NCBI GenBank assembly: GCA_963920635.1
Contig: OY987299.1
Coordinates: 64,090,692-64,154,691 of the forward strand
Origin: Pseudeuparius sepicola
Taxonomy: Eukaryota; Arthropoda; Insecta; Coleoptera; Anthribidae
Direction of reading: 5' to 3'
DNA length: 64,000 nt
Part shown: piece after piece, positions 1-10,489 of the stretch
Position numbering within the stretch: position 1 is the stretch's first letter
How the letters are laid out: each line of letters opens with the position of its first letter
The notes under the pieces: model-generated
Database searches by the model: none
What the model was told of the DNA's origin: nothing
The model's input: only the letters and a program-made list of their open reading frames with translations
Made by a program: the position numbers and the translations under genes

Positions 1-246
1 CGATATTGCACAAAATATCGATGCCAGGCGCCAGGGGTGTCTGAGGAGGACCACCTAGGCCGAGAACTTGATGGACTCCAGATGGGTTCAAGTGGAGGGC
101 CAAGGGCTTGGCCCCGGTGAACCCGGAGGAGCGAGACATTCTCTCGCAGGTCGCTTTCTGTTTCACTTGTATATTTTTCGCTGTTGTAACCATTTAGCAT
201 TATATGTTTATATTTCACCGGTCGGGTTTTATTACGTCAGACAACA
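1..246 (+). repeat. 5' LTR, truncated by window start
   Basis: Direct repeat of 4385-4630, apparently without mismatches by eye. It ends in ACAACA. Any ORF starting near 68 reads LTR sequence and is not a gene; the same peptide is encoded again in the 3' LTR. Confidence 0.92.
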
Positions 247-325
247 TCAGAAGTGGGATCGCAACCCCGCGCCGCGTCGTACGAAAAAAATAGTGAATCG
301 GGTCTCGCGTCGCGGGTACGGGAAA

Positions 326-1202
326 ATGAATCGCCAACAGAGATCCAGGGATAGGAGTGGACGCTCTGTAGATGTCCCTAGTGCCCGTAGTCGTTCGCCG
401 ATTAGACAGGATGACGGATTCAATGGGGAACGAGAGAGGGAGCGGCCGGTGCGGCGACACAGGGATGAGACGCCGGAAAGGAGTTTTACATCCCCGTTGG
501 CGGCGTCCTCTCAAAGGCAGGAAGGTAGTGAGATTCATTCGCTAAGCCAGGCTTTGCTTGAGGGAATTAACCGAATTGCAAATAATAGGCCATCTGGTGC
601 AGCAGGTATGATTGATAAGAATATTATAAGCGAATTTAATCCGCTTAATAACGATATAAAAGAGTGGCTCGGGTCAGTAGACGAGTTCGCAGTGGAAACA
701 GCTGTTGCTGGAACAGTTCATACCTAGGCGAAATTTACACTCAGACATGTCTAACATGTTAAATTGCTTTCCAAAACCAAATGAGTCTCTATATGAGTAC
801 GCGTTTCAAAAACTGTCGCTAATAAATAAAATGAAAATCCCCCTCAGCGACGGAGACAAGGTCAAATTAATAATGGGCGGCATAACAGACGAACAAATGA
901 GATTTTCTGTAGAAACCGCGGAAATCACAAATCCGGCTAAGCTAGCGCGCTATCTTAAAATTTTTGACACTCCCAATAATAGCTACCGCCGCCTTTCAAC
1001 AACCAGCCCAAATGCACCGCGAGCCATTACCAATACCGAGGGTGCAACTTCGAGCGCAACCCGTAATAAAAGCCAACAGGTGGTACCAAGTAGTGCAAAA
1101 AAATGTTACCGCTGTCAACAAATAGGTCACGTTAGAAGTCAATGTCCCAAAGCGTCGTTCACCACAGGCAAAGAAATTGTGCCCTACCGTAATAATTTAT
1201 GA
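326..1202 (+). pseudogene. gag: gag of the Gypsy element, internally deleted and frameshifted
   Basis: The first part (326-727) starts with MNRQQRSRDR, an Arg/Ser/Asp/Glu-rich head, and then enters a capsid-like segment ending in EWLGSVDEF. The second part (to 1202) is in another frame. It holds the capsid helix segment FIPRRNLHSDMSNML and a CCHC zinc knuckle, CYRCQQIGHVRSQC (C-X2-C-X4-H-X4-C), near its end. Gypsy gags normally have about 60-100 residues between these two capsid motifs. Their near-fusion around 690-710 points to an internal deletion with a change of frame. The product would be a virus-like-particle structural protein, but this copy cannot make a full one. The start at 326 is chosen because it is the first ATG outside the LTR that leads into the conserved part. 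Confidence 0.8.
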
Positions 1203-1238
1203 CCCGTCCCTCGCTCAATCGGATGTTTTAATAGTTCC

Positions 1239-3407
1239 ATGCAGAAATATTTTAAAACCATTTTACTAGAAACCACCCCAATCAAATGTTTTATCGATTT
1301 CGGGAGCGAGTGTTCGCTTATAAATATCGCTATCATCTCACCTTTAAATTTACAACTTCAAAAACTGAAAGATCCCGTCGCCATTACGACAGCATCCGAT
1401 TCAGATTTAAAAATCTCGTATAGTGTAACTGCGACAGTGACAATTGACGCCATAACAAAACCAATTTCCTTATATGTTATAACAAAACAGATTATGAACG
1501 TCGACGTACTCATAGGTCAAAACTTTACGGATCTAGAAGACATCACATATTTTAAAATAGGGTCAGCGTTACAATTTAGTGTACGTCCGGTTGGGTTGTT
1601 GTTGAACAAAGCCAATGTTAACATCGGGGTTGACGACATAGGCGCGGTGAACTCTCTGCTAAGTCTCTTAAATAGGTACAAACGATCTTTTGCGGGAAAC
1701 AGTTTCGATGTGGGGACATGTACGGAGGAAATGCGGATAGAGTTAACAACAACCACTCCGGTTACGCATAGGCCCCGAAGATATCCCGAAAAAGAGCGGG
1801 AGTTAATTAGAAACATCGTAGAGGAGCTGTTAAAACATGGTATTATCCGAGAGTCAGATTCACCATACGCGAGTCAAGTTTTGTTGGTTTCTAAGAAAAA
1901 TGGCGAGAAGAGGCTATGTGTGGACTATAGGGCGCTAAATAAAGTCACTGTCCCGAACAGAAATCCTCTTCCGCTAATCGAGGAACAAATTGATCGATTA
2001 TCCGGATATAATTATTTTTGCAACCTTGATTTGGCTTCCGGATATTACCAGATAAGAATGTCGGAAGATTCGATATCTAAAACCGCTTTTGTTACCCAGG
2101 ACGGCTTATACGAGTTCTTAAAAATGCCCTTCGGCCTCACAAATGCACCTTCAATATTTCAGAAAATAATAAACAGAATTTTGGGAAAATTACGATTTTC
2201 TAAAGTTTTGGTTTATTTAGACGATCTTCTAATACCGGGACAAAGCATTACGGACGTTTTAACTACACTGGAAGAAGTCTTACAACTCTTTCAACAATAT
2301 GGCCTTACCTTCAATTTAAAAAAGTGCAGCTTTTTGCAAACAAAAATAGAATTTCTAGGGTACGAAATTTCAAATTTTAGCATTCGCCCTACGAACGACA
2401 AGATATGCGCTGTTGAGAAATTCCCAATTCCACAAAACATACATCATGTAAGACAATATTTAGGCCTAACCAGTTACTTCCGCAAATTCATACCACGTTA
2501 TGCAGAAAGATCTAAACCCTTGAGTGAATTACTACATAAAATCAGTGAGTGGAAGTGGGAAAAATCACAACAAGATGCATTTGAGGGGCTAAAGGTAGCG
2601 TTGACAACAAAGCCTGTTTTACAAATTTTTGATAATAATTTAGAAACGCGTCTATATACGGACGCAAGCCGAATAGGCATCGGAGGGGTGTTAGTGCAGG
2701 TAAAGGACAGAAACGAGCACCCCGTGGCGTTTTACAGTAAGCAAACCACAAGGGACCAACAAAAGTACCATTCTTTTGAACTAGAGGCGCTAGCGGTGTT
2801 TATGTCGGTCCAGAAGTTCCGCCAATATTTATTTGGTAGGAAATTTATTATAATTACGGACTGTTCGGCTGTTGTAAGCACTTTTAAGAAGGCTGAAATA
2901 AATCCTAGGATAGGGCGTTGGGTTATGGAATTAAACGAATACGACTACCAAATAAAACATAGAAATAGCCTATACACGCGACATGCGGACGCTTTAAGTC
3001 GAAACCCGGTACCTGAAAACGATGTTCCTGGCACTGGGACCGACGTTTTCGTCAACGTCATAAATATTACAGAGGGTGATTGGCTTTTAGCGGCTCAAGA
3101 GGGTGACCGAAAGATTAGGGAAATAAAAGGGATATTGATGTCCGGAGATATCCAAAACAATAAAAATATATTCAATCAGTACGAACTGAAAGGGGGAAAG
3201 GTGTATAAACTAACGGCGTATGGTCCGCGTTGGGTGGTTCCAGAAGACGCGCGATTTCAGATTTTGAAGTTAAATCACGACGATATAGGTCATTTCGCCT
3301 GTGATAAGACGTACGAGGCGGTATCTCGTTTTTATTGGTTCCCACGTATGAGGCGGTTCGTAAAAAAAAATATATGTAAACAATTGCCTAAACTGTTTAT
3401 ATCATAA
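1239..3407 (+). CDS. pol: Gypsy pol: protease, reverse transcriptase, RNase H, integrase N-terminus only
   Basis: A 722-residue ORF. The N-terminus has a retropepsin-like segment, CFIDFGSECSLI, where FG replaces the usual TG of D-T/S-G, followed by VDVLIGQNF. The reverse transcriptase runs from about residue 190 to 400, with the catalytic box YLDDLL and NLDLASGYYQIRM. RNase H follows (LYTDASRIGIGGVL, then ELEALAVF and ITDCSAV). The last 60 residues are the start of the integrase zinc-binding domain (HDDIGHFACDKTYEAVSRFYWFP), which breaks off after the first Cys. The DD35E catalytic core is absent. Reverse transcription functions may be intact, but integration in cis is impossible. Confidence 0.88.
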   Translation: MQKYFKTILLETTPIKCFIDFGSECSLINIAIISPLNLQLQKLKDPVAITTASDSDLKISYSVTATVTIDAITKPISLYVITKQIMNVDVLIGQNFTDLEDITYFKIGSALQFSVRPVGLLLNKANVNIGVDDIGAVNSLLSLLNRYKRSFAGNSFDVGTCTEEMRIELTTTTPVTHRPRRYPEKERELIRNIVEELLKHGIIRESDSPYASQVLLVSKKNGEKRLCVDYRALNKVTVPNRNPLPLIEEQIDRLSGYNYFCNLDLASGYYQIRMSEDSISKTAFVTQDGLYEFLKMPFGLTNAPSIFQKIINRILGKLRFSKVLVYLDDLLIPGQSITDVLTTLEEVLQLFQQYGLTFNLKKCSFLQTKIEFLGYEISNFSIRPTNDKICAVEKFPIPQNIHHVRQYLGLTSYFRKFIPRYAERSKPLSELLHKISEWKWEKSQQDAFEGLKVALTTKPVLQIFDNNLETRLYTDASRIGIGGVLVQVKDRNEHPVAFYSKQTTRDQQKYHSFELEALAVFMSVQKFRQYLFGRKFIIITDCSAVVSTFKKAEINPRIGRWVMELNEYDYQIKHRNSLYTRHADALSRNPVPENDVPGTGTDVFVNVINITEGDWLLAAQEGDRKIREIKGILMSGDIQNNKNIFNQYELKGGKVYKLTAYGPRWVVPEDARFQILKLNHDDIGHFACDKTYEAVSRFYWFPRMRRFVKKNICKQLPKLFIS

Positions 3408-3430
3408 ATCTACCACAGGCGACAGGTTCC

Positions 3431-3619
3431 AGCCGAAAACTGCTACCGAAATGGCGGGGGCCATTTAGGATATCTCGGATTTTGGGAAATGACCGGTACG
3501 AGGTCAGAGACATCGCGGGAATGACGAGGGCAAAAGACTCCATACCTGAGCGTAGCAGGGGTGGAAAACATCAAGCCTTGGATTCAGTTTTAACAACAGA
3601 GGTAGACCAGGTAAACTAA
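3431..3619 (+). pseudogene. Integrase C-terminal tail, out of frame after deletion
   Basis: In a different frame from the upstream pol ORF this stretch reads KLLPKWRGPFRISRILGNDRYEVRDI, which is the typical chromovirus/Gypsy integrase C-terminal module (LPKxxGPxxI...NDRYxV). It ends at TAA 3617-3619. The catalytic core that should lie between it and the zinc-binding domain is gone, so a deletion of roughly 250-300 codons joined 3400 to 3430. The missing size is inferred from the family layout. Confidence 0.75.
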
Positions 3620-3680
3620 GTAAGGTTAAGGTGTGGAAACGGCGATGTGGTGTCCCCAGCCCGGTTCGCATTGGTAGCAC

Positions 3681-3966
3681 GGCGGTTCGGGCCTGCGGGA
3701 AACTATGTCAGGGTTGTAAGTACCCGGTGAGATAGTGCAGGTTCTGATGTCCCGGTGCTCCCGTTTCCAGAGCAGGGCGGTTCGGAACCGGGAAGCTAAA
3801 GCAGGGTTGTAAGTACCCGGTGCAACAGTGTAAGGTTCCGATGTCCCGGTAGTGCTCTTAGTTAAGGGTAGGGCGGTTCGGAACCGGGGAAGCTATCTCA
3901 AGGTTACAAGCCTGGTGAGATAGTACAGGTTCTGATGTCCCGAGAATCCCATTAGGCTAGAGGTTT
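3681..3966 (+). repeat. Three imperfect tandem repeats of about 95 bp in the Gypsy 3' region
   Basis: Units begin with GGCGGTTCGG at 3681, 3776 and 3872. Each contains AGGGTTGTAAGTACCCGGTG or a variant, then AGGTTCTGATGTCCCG. They lie between the end of pol and the 3' LTR. Some insect Gypsy elements carry tandem repeats here that act as insulator or enhancer arrays; no such function can be shown for this array. Confidence 0.85.
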
Positions 3967-4282
3967 TCTAGCGCGGGCCCATAAACAACTATTACTGATA
4001 GGATATTTTACTCGTATCGTATTTGCTAGCAAAAATTTCATTGTGAATATGGTTGCTGTCCTGTCTTTTACTGTTACCCCTTTATTTTATTATTTTCCCA
4101 TTTATCACGCCATTAGTAGGTTAGGTAAAGGTAGGAATGGCCGGAGCGAAGGCAGAAGCAGAAATGGCCAGTAGCAGTTTATTCTCATCATACCCACACG
4201 TTATAAACCTTGACGCCCACTGATATTTTATTTATTTCTATTTCACCTGACACCGACTACGTGTAAATATGTTGAAAAAAAA

Positions 4283-4309
4283 ACGAAGAAAAGGGGAAAA
4301 GGTTAATTT
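4283..4309 (+). promoter_or_regulatory. Polypurine tract before the 3' LTR
   Basis: The purine run GAAGAAAAGGGGAAAAGG lies just upstream of the inferred LTR start (TG at 4310). Such tracts prime plus-strand DNA synthesis in LTR elements. Confidence 0.65.
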
Positions 4310-4630
4310 TGTTTTATTTCTTAAGGTTTGGCGAACCTGGACGCGGAGTGAGGGCACTCCGTATATCAGGAATGGCCGTGTTGTCGATATTGCACAAAAT
4401 ATCGATGCCAGGCGCCAGGGGTGTCTGAGGAGGACCACCTAGGCCGAGAACTTGATGGACTCCAGATGGGTTCAAGTGGAGGGCCAAGGGCTTGGCCCCG
4501 GTGAACCCGGAGGAGCGAGACATTCTCTCGCAGGTCGCTTTCTGTTTCACTTGTATATTTTTCGCTGTTGTAACCATTTAGCATTATATGTTTATATTTC
4601 ACCGGTCGGGTTTTATTACGTCAGACAACA
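4310..4630 (+). repeat. 3' LTR of the Gypsy element
   Basis: Positions 4385-4630 match 1-246. The left boundary is inferred from the polypurine tract and the first TG; the right boundary is the CA at 4630, where similarity to the 5' LTR stops. Confidence 0.82.
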
Positions 4631-5535
4631 TATTTAAAAAATTTATGACATTTTTGATATTTTCTTATTCATAGAAGTGCTAGTTAGACAAATAGTTCTA
4701 GTTAGACAAATGGGAAATAGAGGGATATATAGTTATTATTTTTTCTTGTTACAGATGTGTTTGAGGAAGATGAAGGAATTGTTACAGATCCAGAACATGA
4801 AGTTATTGCTATAGATTCAGATGAAAATGAACCGTAGATGAGGAGGTATTATTTATTATTATATATTAAAGGAAATTATTACTACTTATATAAATATTAA
4901 TAAATTGTAAAAAATTAAAATTGTTTTTCTATTATTCCTACCGAAAAACATTAAAAATTAGAGTGAAAAAATGATATCTCGAAAAAGTCTTTACTAAGCT
5001 ATTTTTATTTAGAGCTTATTCCAAGTTTAATACAAGAATATTTCTTTTTACTTTCTAGAAAATTATAGGAAATGTGAATGTAAAAACTGCTGACTAAGGA
5101 GATGACATCTATTCTGCTATTTTGTAATATTCTCAGAATTAAGAAACGGTTGCGAATATGAAAAAATACTAAGAGATACTTTTTGTTAACCATTGAAGTC
5201 ACCACTCAAAACAAATGTAAAAAATGGGTTTATACAGGTTATTCATATTTTTCTGAACTAATTAATTTTAATAACAACCAGTATCTCCGCAACTGGGGGC
5301 CTCAGAAGCTTCATATCAACCTTAAGTTTGACGGCTCATCCGAACGTGTGCCATGCCAAGTTTGAAGAAAATATCTCGTATATTTCTAGAGATACTAAGA
5401 AATATGTGTATTTTTCTCTAAACTTCCACGCTCTGTATAAAAAAGTTATGGACCGTATGAGAAAAAATATGTGAAGTGTTATTTTGACTCCAAGAATACA
5501 TGGTTTCATTTTTGACCATCCGTTTAGTTACACCC
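4631..5535. other. AT-rich intergenic stretch, no gene seen
   Basis: Only short ORFs without recognisable domains are present on either strand. No repeat structure was noticed. Confidence 0.5.
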
Positions 5536-6352
5536 TGTATAACACAAACAAAAAAAATAGAATGGAAAATTTGGTATAATTATTTTTTACTACATGTTTT
5601 TCTGTCGTCGATCTTAGTTCGATGGTGAAGGATAGAAAAGCACTGCTTATGGTCAAGAGCGTTGGATAAAATGTAGATTCACGGTATTGCTCTTTAATAG
5701 GTTTATCTGTGTTATTTACTAAAACTCACTGGAATTACTACGGTTTTCTAAGGTTTTCCTACTTGAGCGAATGCTATCCTAGGTAAAAGTCGGCTCTAGC
5801 CGCAACTGGCAACGAAGACAAAATATTAGTAATTACCCCGGCATAAGCATTTGATTGCTTCTGGGGTACCCATAGTTTGGAGTATTGTGAGGTTGAGGAT
5901 TATTATTTTACAAAAACTTTTGACTGCTTGCGGCTACTCTTATCGTTTGTAAATTATTTTGGTTAGGATGACGCGATCATTAAATAATTATGTATGGTTT
6001 AACTATAATATATACATTCTGAAATAGATACTTGACTTTGTATACAGATTCAATTAGAAAATAATTATAACAAAGTGATGTCAAACACTTCAATAATATT
6101 TATACTAAAATAAGAGTGCTTTCTGCGGGCATCAAAGCAGGGAGCAAAAATAACACGTACGACTTTGGTGTGAATACAATACTATTAGTTTTGTAAATTA
6201 TTTGTGTGGGATGGACAAATGAGATGATTTAACATTCTGAAATAAATATTTGGTTTTTTGTGTATTAACATAAAATGTAATTAGGATTATTCAGCTTAAA
6301 TAATTATACCAAATTTTCCACTCTAGTTTTTGTTTTGTTTTGTGTTATATAG
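5536..6352. mobile_element. Short TIR element with arms of about 50 bp
   Basis: The left end (GGAAAATTTGGTATAATTAT, near 5568) is the reverse complement of the right end near 6296-6320. Similarity extends outward through ATAACACAAA. Inside, 5935-6060 and 6185-6290 are diverged direct repeats sharing TTGTAAATTATTT and ACATTCTGAAATA. There is no coding capacity, so it resembles a MITE. Its superfamily is unknown. Confidence 0.55.
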
Positions 6353-6590
6353 AGGTATAATAAACTGTTTTCTTTCGGCAACACTTTTCTTGTATCTGTT
6401 AAAAATATTAGTAGAAATTTCTAGAAAATTACGCTTTTCCAAGAATGTTAAGTTTTTAGAACCTGGGAGCTTTTCCAGGAAAAATGTGAGGTCACCGGCC
6501 TCTTCGAAATTCATGACTCATCACCCCCACAGCCTCTGGAAATTTCCTTTCCTATTAGGAAGAAATTCCCTAGTTTAACCTTTTACTAAT

Positions 6591-6960
6591 TTTCTGGGGC
6601 CTGCGGGAGCCAGCCCGGTTCGAATCCTGGTATTTTTTTAATAGCAATTTTCTGGGGCCAGGGGCGGAACCCTGGGCGGGGGGGCTTTTTTAATAGTAAT
6701 TTTCTGGGGCCGGGGGCGGAACCAAGGGGCCTAGGGGCTGGGGGGGGCAAGTTCGTGACCTAGGCCAAGTTCATGACCTCAAGGGGCGGGGACCTAGGTC
6801 AAGGCCCCTAGGTCAAGGTTCATGACCTCAAGGGGGCGGGGACCTAGGTCAAGGTCAAGGGGGCGGGGCCGGTGGAGGGGGAAAGGGGTCAAGGTGCGGG
6901 GGCCAAGGGGGCGGGGGCTGGGTTTCATGACCTAGGTCAAGGGGTTGACCTTGAGATCTC
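6591..6960. repeat. GC-rich degenerate repeat rich in CCTAGGTCAAGG
   Basis: An island of very high G content in AT-rich surroundings. It has repeated AATTTTCTGGGGCC units (6588, 6646, 6699) followed by many copies of GACCTAGGTCAAGGGG. An exact Pol III B-box consensus (GGTTCGAATCC) occurs at 6617-6627, but no A-box was found. Confidence 0.7.
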
Positions 6961-7489
6961 AATGATAGAAAAAAACGCAGCCTGCCCTGGATTTGCATGT
7001 TGAAAATGGCAGGAAGGTCAAAAGAAGCGGTTTTCGAAGGTTTTTCATACAAAAAAAAGTTTAGGCTATTATCTCCAAAAATGAAGATTTTACGGATTTG
7101 TACAGTTTTAAAGTTGGACACCCTGTAGGTGGGCTGTGCTCGGAGAGTCAGTATCTCTTATGAGATAATATTGCGTGTGCTTTTTACAGGATTAAATTAA
7201 AATATTAAAAAGTTAACAACAAATAAATCTCTCCTAAATGTATTTTTTTGTTAAAGGTTAACGTCAATGTTATTCGTCATTTGCATCGATAAAGTGTCTT
7301 GGACGTCTATGTGGTAGTCTATGGTCGATTTCGTACGTACATGCGTCCGAGAGTTAGTGGTTGGGGTGATTTGGTATTTGGTTTAAATCATTGTGAATGG
7401 GTCCTGCTTGATGTATACCACTATGCACATATACCACCATACGAAGGCATTTGTTTTGTATTGTACTGAATTTTGTTAATTTGCGATTT

Positions 7490-7921
7490 TGCGGCGAAAC
7501 ACCATGGAGCGCAAGCATATAATAATAAGGCGGGTCTAATCACTTGAGTATAAATTAAGAGTTTACTGCTTAGAATCTCTAGATAACATAGGAAATAATT
7601 TTGACATTGCTTCTTTGGCTGTTTTAGTTCGAGAGTTTATGTGTGCTTTTTATATGAATCTCTTATTTAACATGATACGTAGATAGACGACTTCGTCACT
7701 CCAGTCTATGGGAGTTTGATTTAAATTTAAACGTTGAATTTGCGGTAACAGTCACTTTTTGGAGATCATAATAGGCTTAGTTTTACGTTCGTTGATTTTT
7801 ATTTTCCATCTAACAAAATACTCTGTGACCAAGTTCACCGCTCGCTGCAGGAAAGATTTAATTAACCTCTGAGATTTGCTTAGCGCAAGAATCGCAGTGT
7901 CATCTGCGTATAGGAAAACTT
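7490..7921 (-). pseudogene. Jockey-like non-LTR reverse transcriptase fragment
   Basis: Read on the minus strand from 7921, the frame begins KVFLYADDTAILALS, the reverse transcriptase catalytic box (YADD) with typical Jockey/CR1 context. It continues through TEYFVRWKIKINERKTK and, after a stop near 7740, PIDWSDEVVYL. Below 7660 it goes through HINSRTKTAKEAM to a thumb-like RPALLLYA. Stops and frame changes show that it is dead. No poly(A) tail or 3' end is evident. Confidence 0.75.
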
Positions 7922-8210
7922 TAGTGTGTGCTATGGAATCTCGAATTTATATTTTCGACCCTTACGCAGAATTTACTATTAGCAAGAAAGTGTTAAATGT
8001 CGTCATTCAGGAAGACCGACGTGCCACAAACGACGCAGTGGCGCCAACAGCTGCCGTTAACAAATACAATAAAAGCACAATACGCAGACATTACGTAATT
8101 ATGCTGTAAAAAGGATATGTAAACAAGAGGTTCTGTGTTTTATATTGCATTTACGTCATATATGAATAATTATTTGACGTAGTTAACTAATTTTCTTTCG
8201 ACGTTATATA

Positions 8211-9461
8211 CAGTGTGTCTAGTTTTTCGTGTTAACACCCCTGAAAATCTAAGTAGGCTGGGGGAATTGAACGGGGCAATTTTTTATAAATATGTCCCTG
8301 AAAGGTCATCATTTGCGAGGTATTGGTTTGGCATTGCCGCGAAATCCTGGTCTACTGCGATTTTTTAAAGGGGTGCGTTTTTCGAAAAACCCTATTAGGC
8401 ATATTTTTATTTAAAATCTGACACCACAGCGTTAATCAGGACACCCTAAAACCCCCACATACCAAATTTGAAGAAAAAATATGTAGGGTGTTCCATTCTG
8501 CAGGGTGTCAAAATTGAGCTAAATAGGAATTTTAAAGGCATCTGGCGAGTCAAGTGTGCCATGGAATCCCCTCAAAACACTTGAATTGTGAACAGGACCA
8601 CTCAAAGTGTTGGTGTGCAAAGATTCAATGCAAAAATATACAGGGTATTTTTCTCTGGGCCATCTCAAAATGCTGAATTTTTATGAAACTTTATACGGGT
8701 CATGAGTGCTCTGGAATCATTGAAAAAATATTGATAAACACAAAAGTAATGTATTTCTTTGCAAAATGCCAACTAACAAATAAAAACAATTTAAATTATT
8801 GGGCCTTACTCAACAAAGTCACTGTCTTAAAATGATACATTTTCGTGTGCGTTTCCTGTTGTGGCACACCAGCCACCTTAACTGATATGGACTTACTGAC
8901 TGGCAGACTTCTGTATTTTTTAGATTTAGTTCGTTTATAGTGTGTGTAGCGGTTTTGATATACTCGATTTTTGACCCGTATAAAGTTCCAAAAATTCAGT
9001 AATTTGAGATGGCACAGATAAGAACACTCTGTATATTTCGTATTGGACCTTTGCACACCAACACCTTGAGTGGTCCTATTGGCCATTCAACTGTTTTGAG
9101 GGGATTCCATGTCACACTTGACTTGCCAGATGCCTTTAAAATTCCTATTTTGCTCAACTTTGACACCCTGCAGAATGGAACACCCTACATATTTTTTCTT
9201 CAAATTTGGTATGTGGGGGTTTTAGGGTGTCCTGATTAACGCTGTGGCGTCAGATTTTAAATAAAAAGATGCCTAATAGGGTTTTTCGAAAGAAGCACCC
9301 CTTTAAAAAATCGCAGTAGGCCAGGATTTCGCGGCAATGCCAAACCAATACCTCGCAAATGATGACCTTTCAGGGACATATTTATAAAAAAATTGCCCCG
9401 TTCAATTCCCCCAGCCTACTTAGATTGTTGTTGTTGTTAACACGAAAAACCAGACACACTG
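8211..9461. mobile_element. Long-TIR foldback/MITE element with TA target duplication
   Basis: The arms are about 490 bp each (8211-8705 and 8978-9461) and clearly reverse complementary despite scattered changes. The termini are CAGTGTGTCTAGTTTTTCGT and its complement with one mismatch. TA flanks both ends, as expected for Tc1/mariner-type insertion. The spacer of about 270 bp shows no transposase. A simple GTT expansion (TTGTTGTTGTT) distinguishes the right arm. ORFs on both strands here are arm readings, not genes. Confidence 0.85.
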
Positions 9462-9538
9462 TAAATGTGCTGTAAAAATTATATACATTAACTTAAATTT
9501 AGCAGAATTTTTTGACTTAAAGTTTTATGTATTATTTA

Positions 9539-10481
9539 GGGTAGACTGGGGCAAGTGTATAAATAGGGTAAGTGTAAAACAGGTGTGCCAAAAGAAGAAA
9601 AATATTAATAGGAAACAGATGAGTTACCCATAGCATTAATTTATACGCCCTGAAAGCCTATCAACACGGAAAACATCAATATGTATTTTTGGTTGCCTAG
9701 CATTTTCTTGTAAATACTAACCTCTAGCTGTCACTTCGATTTTAAGGATAACGCATTTCAAAAATCCTTAATTTTAAAGTAAAAAAAGGTAAGTTCTTTT
9801 TGGTTTCTTGTATTCATATTATCTAACAAACAATGTTTTAGAGGCTCACTAACAAATTATCCATTTAAATTAGAATTTAGAAGCATTCTAGGTAGTTTTA
9901 CACTTACCCCTTCAAATATAAGGCAAGGGGCAAGTGTAAACGTACTATAGAACAACATGCTATTATAGAACCAATTTCTCTACACTGCTAATTCACGAAG
10001 GTCTTATTATATAGGTACCTAAGAGACATTATTTTTATATATTATAATTTTTATTTACTTAGTTAATTTTTTTAATTTATTTTTGAGACGAAATGGATAA
10101 GCTCTATTATACGACAGAAAAGTTTGTAACTTATTTTCTTATAAAGATATTTGTTTGATTCAAAGTGTTATGTATTTGTGTTGATTATGGCGATGTTTTA
10201 CACTTACCCCAGTGAAAATAGAAACACACTCTGTAGTGTTTCCTGACCCATTTTACACTTACCCCTTGTTGGAGTAAGTGTAAAATGTCGGACACCAAAA
10301 TATTTTTTTTATCATAACTTGAACTCAATGTTAGCTGGTTCTTTCATGTTGCTGCATAAGGCATATAAATCCCTAAGAAGTCCGTCCAGCAAAAACAAAT
10401 GTTCTAAGTAAACTGTAAATATTTTTTTCCCTACTGAATGATACACTCTTAATTTTGGCCCCAGTCTACCCCAGTCTACCC
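9539..10481. mobile_element. MITE with GGGTAGACTGGGG termini and internal ACACTTACCCC motifs
   Basis: Starts GGGTAGACTGGGGCAAG and ends CCCCAGTCTACCC, flanked by TA on both sides. The motif TTTTACACTTACCCC recurs at about 9895, 10194 and 10251. Its reverse complement occurs near 9568, 9928 and 10269. The right terminus has a duplicated CCCCAGTCTA unit. No ORF of note. Confidence 0.75.
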
Positions 10482-10489
10482 TACCTACA

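Larger units (their letters stand above)
1..4630 (+). mobile_element. Ty3/Gypsy LTR retrotransposon, left edge cut by window
   Basis: The order is LTR, gag with a CCHC knuckle, protease-reverse transcriptase-RNase H-integrase remnant, non-coding tail, polypurine tract and LTR. That is the Ty3/Gypsy layout. The left LTR begins outside the window, so the 5' target duplication cannot be checked. The two LTRs look identical over the 246 shared bases, which suggests a recent insertion. Even so, gag lacks its middle and pol lacks the integrase core, so the copy was probably defective when it inserted and was moved in trans. The LTR ends in ACAACA, and the sequence after it (TCAGAAGTGGGATC) is a possible primer-binding site. 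The family name is not established. Confidence 0.9.

Noticed and set aside
68..325. ORF start inside the 5' LTR
   Set aside because: The same peptide is encoded in the 3' LTR at 4452, so it is LTR sequence; the gag start at 326 is preferred.
6600..6640. Possible tRNA gene around GGTTCGAATCC
   Set aside because: No cloverleaf can be formed and no A-box or acceptor stem was found.
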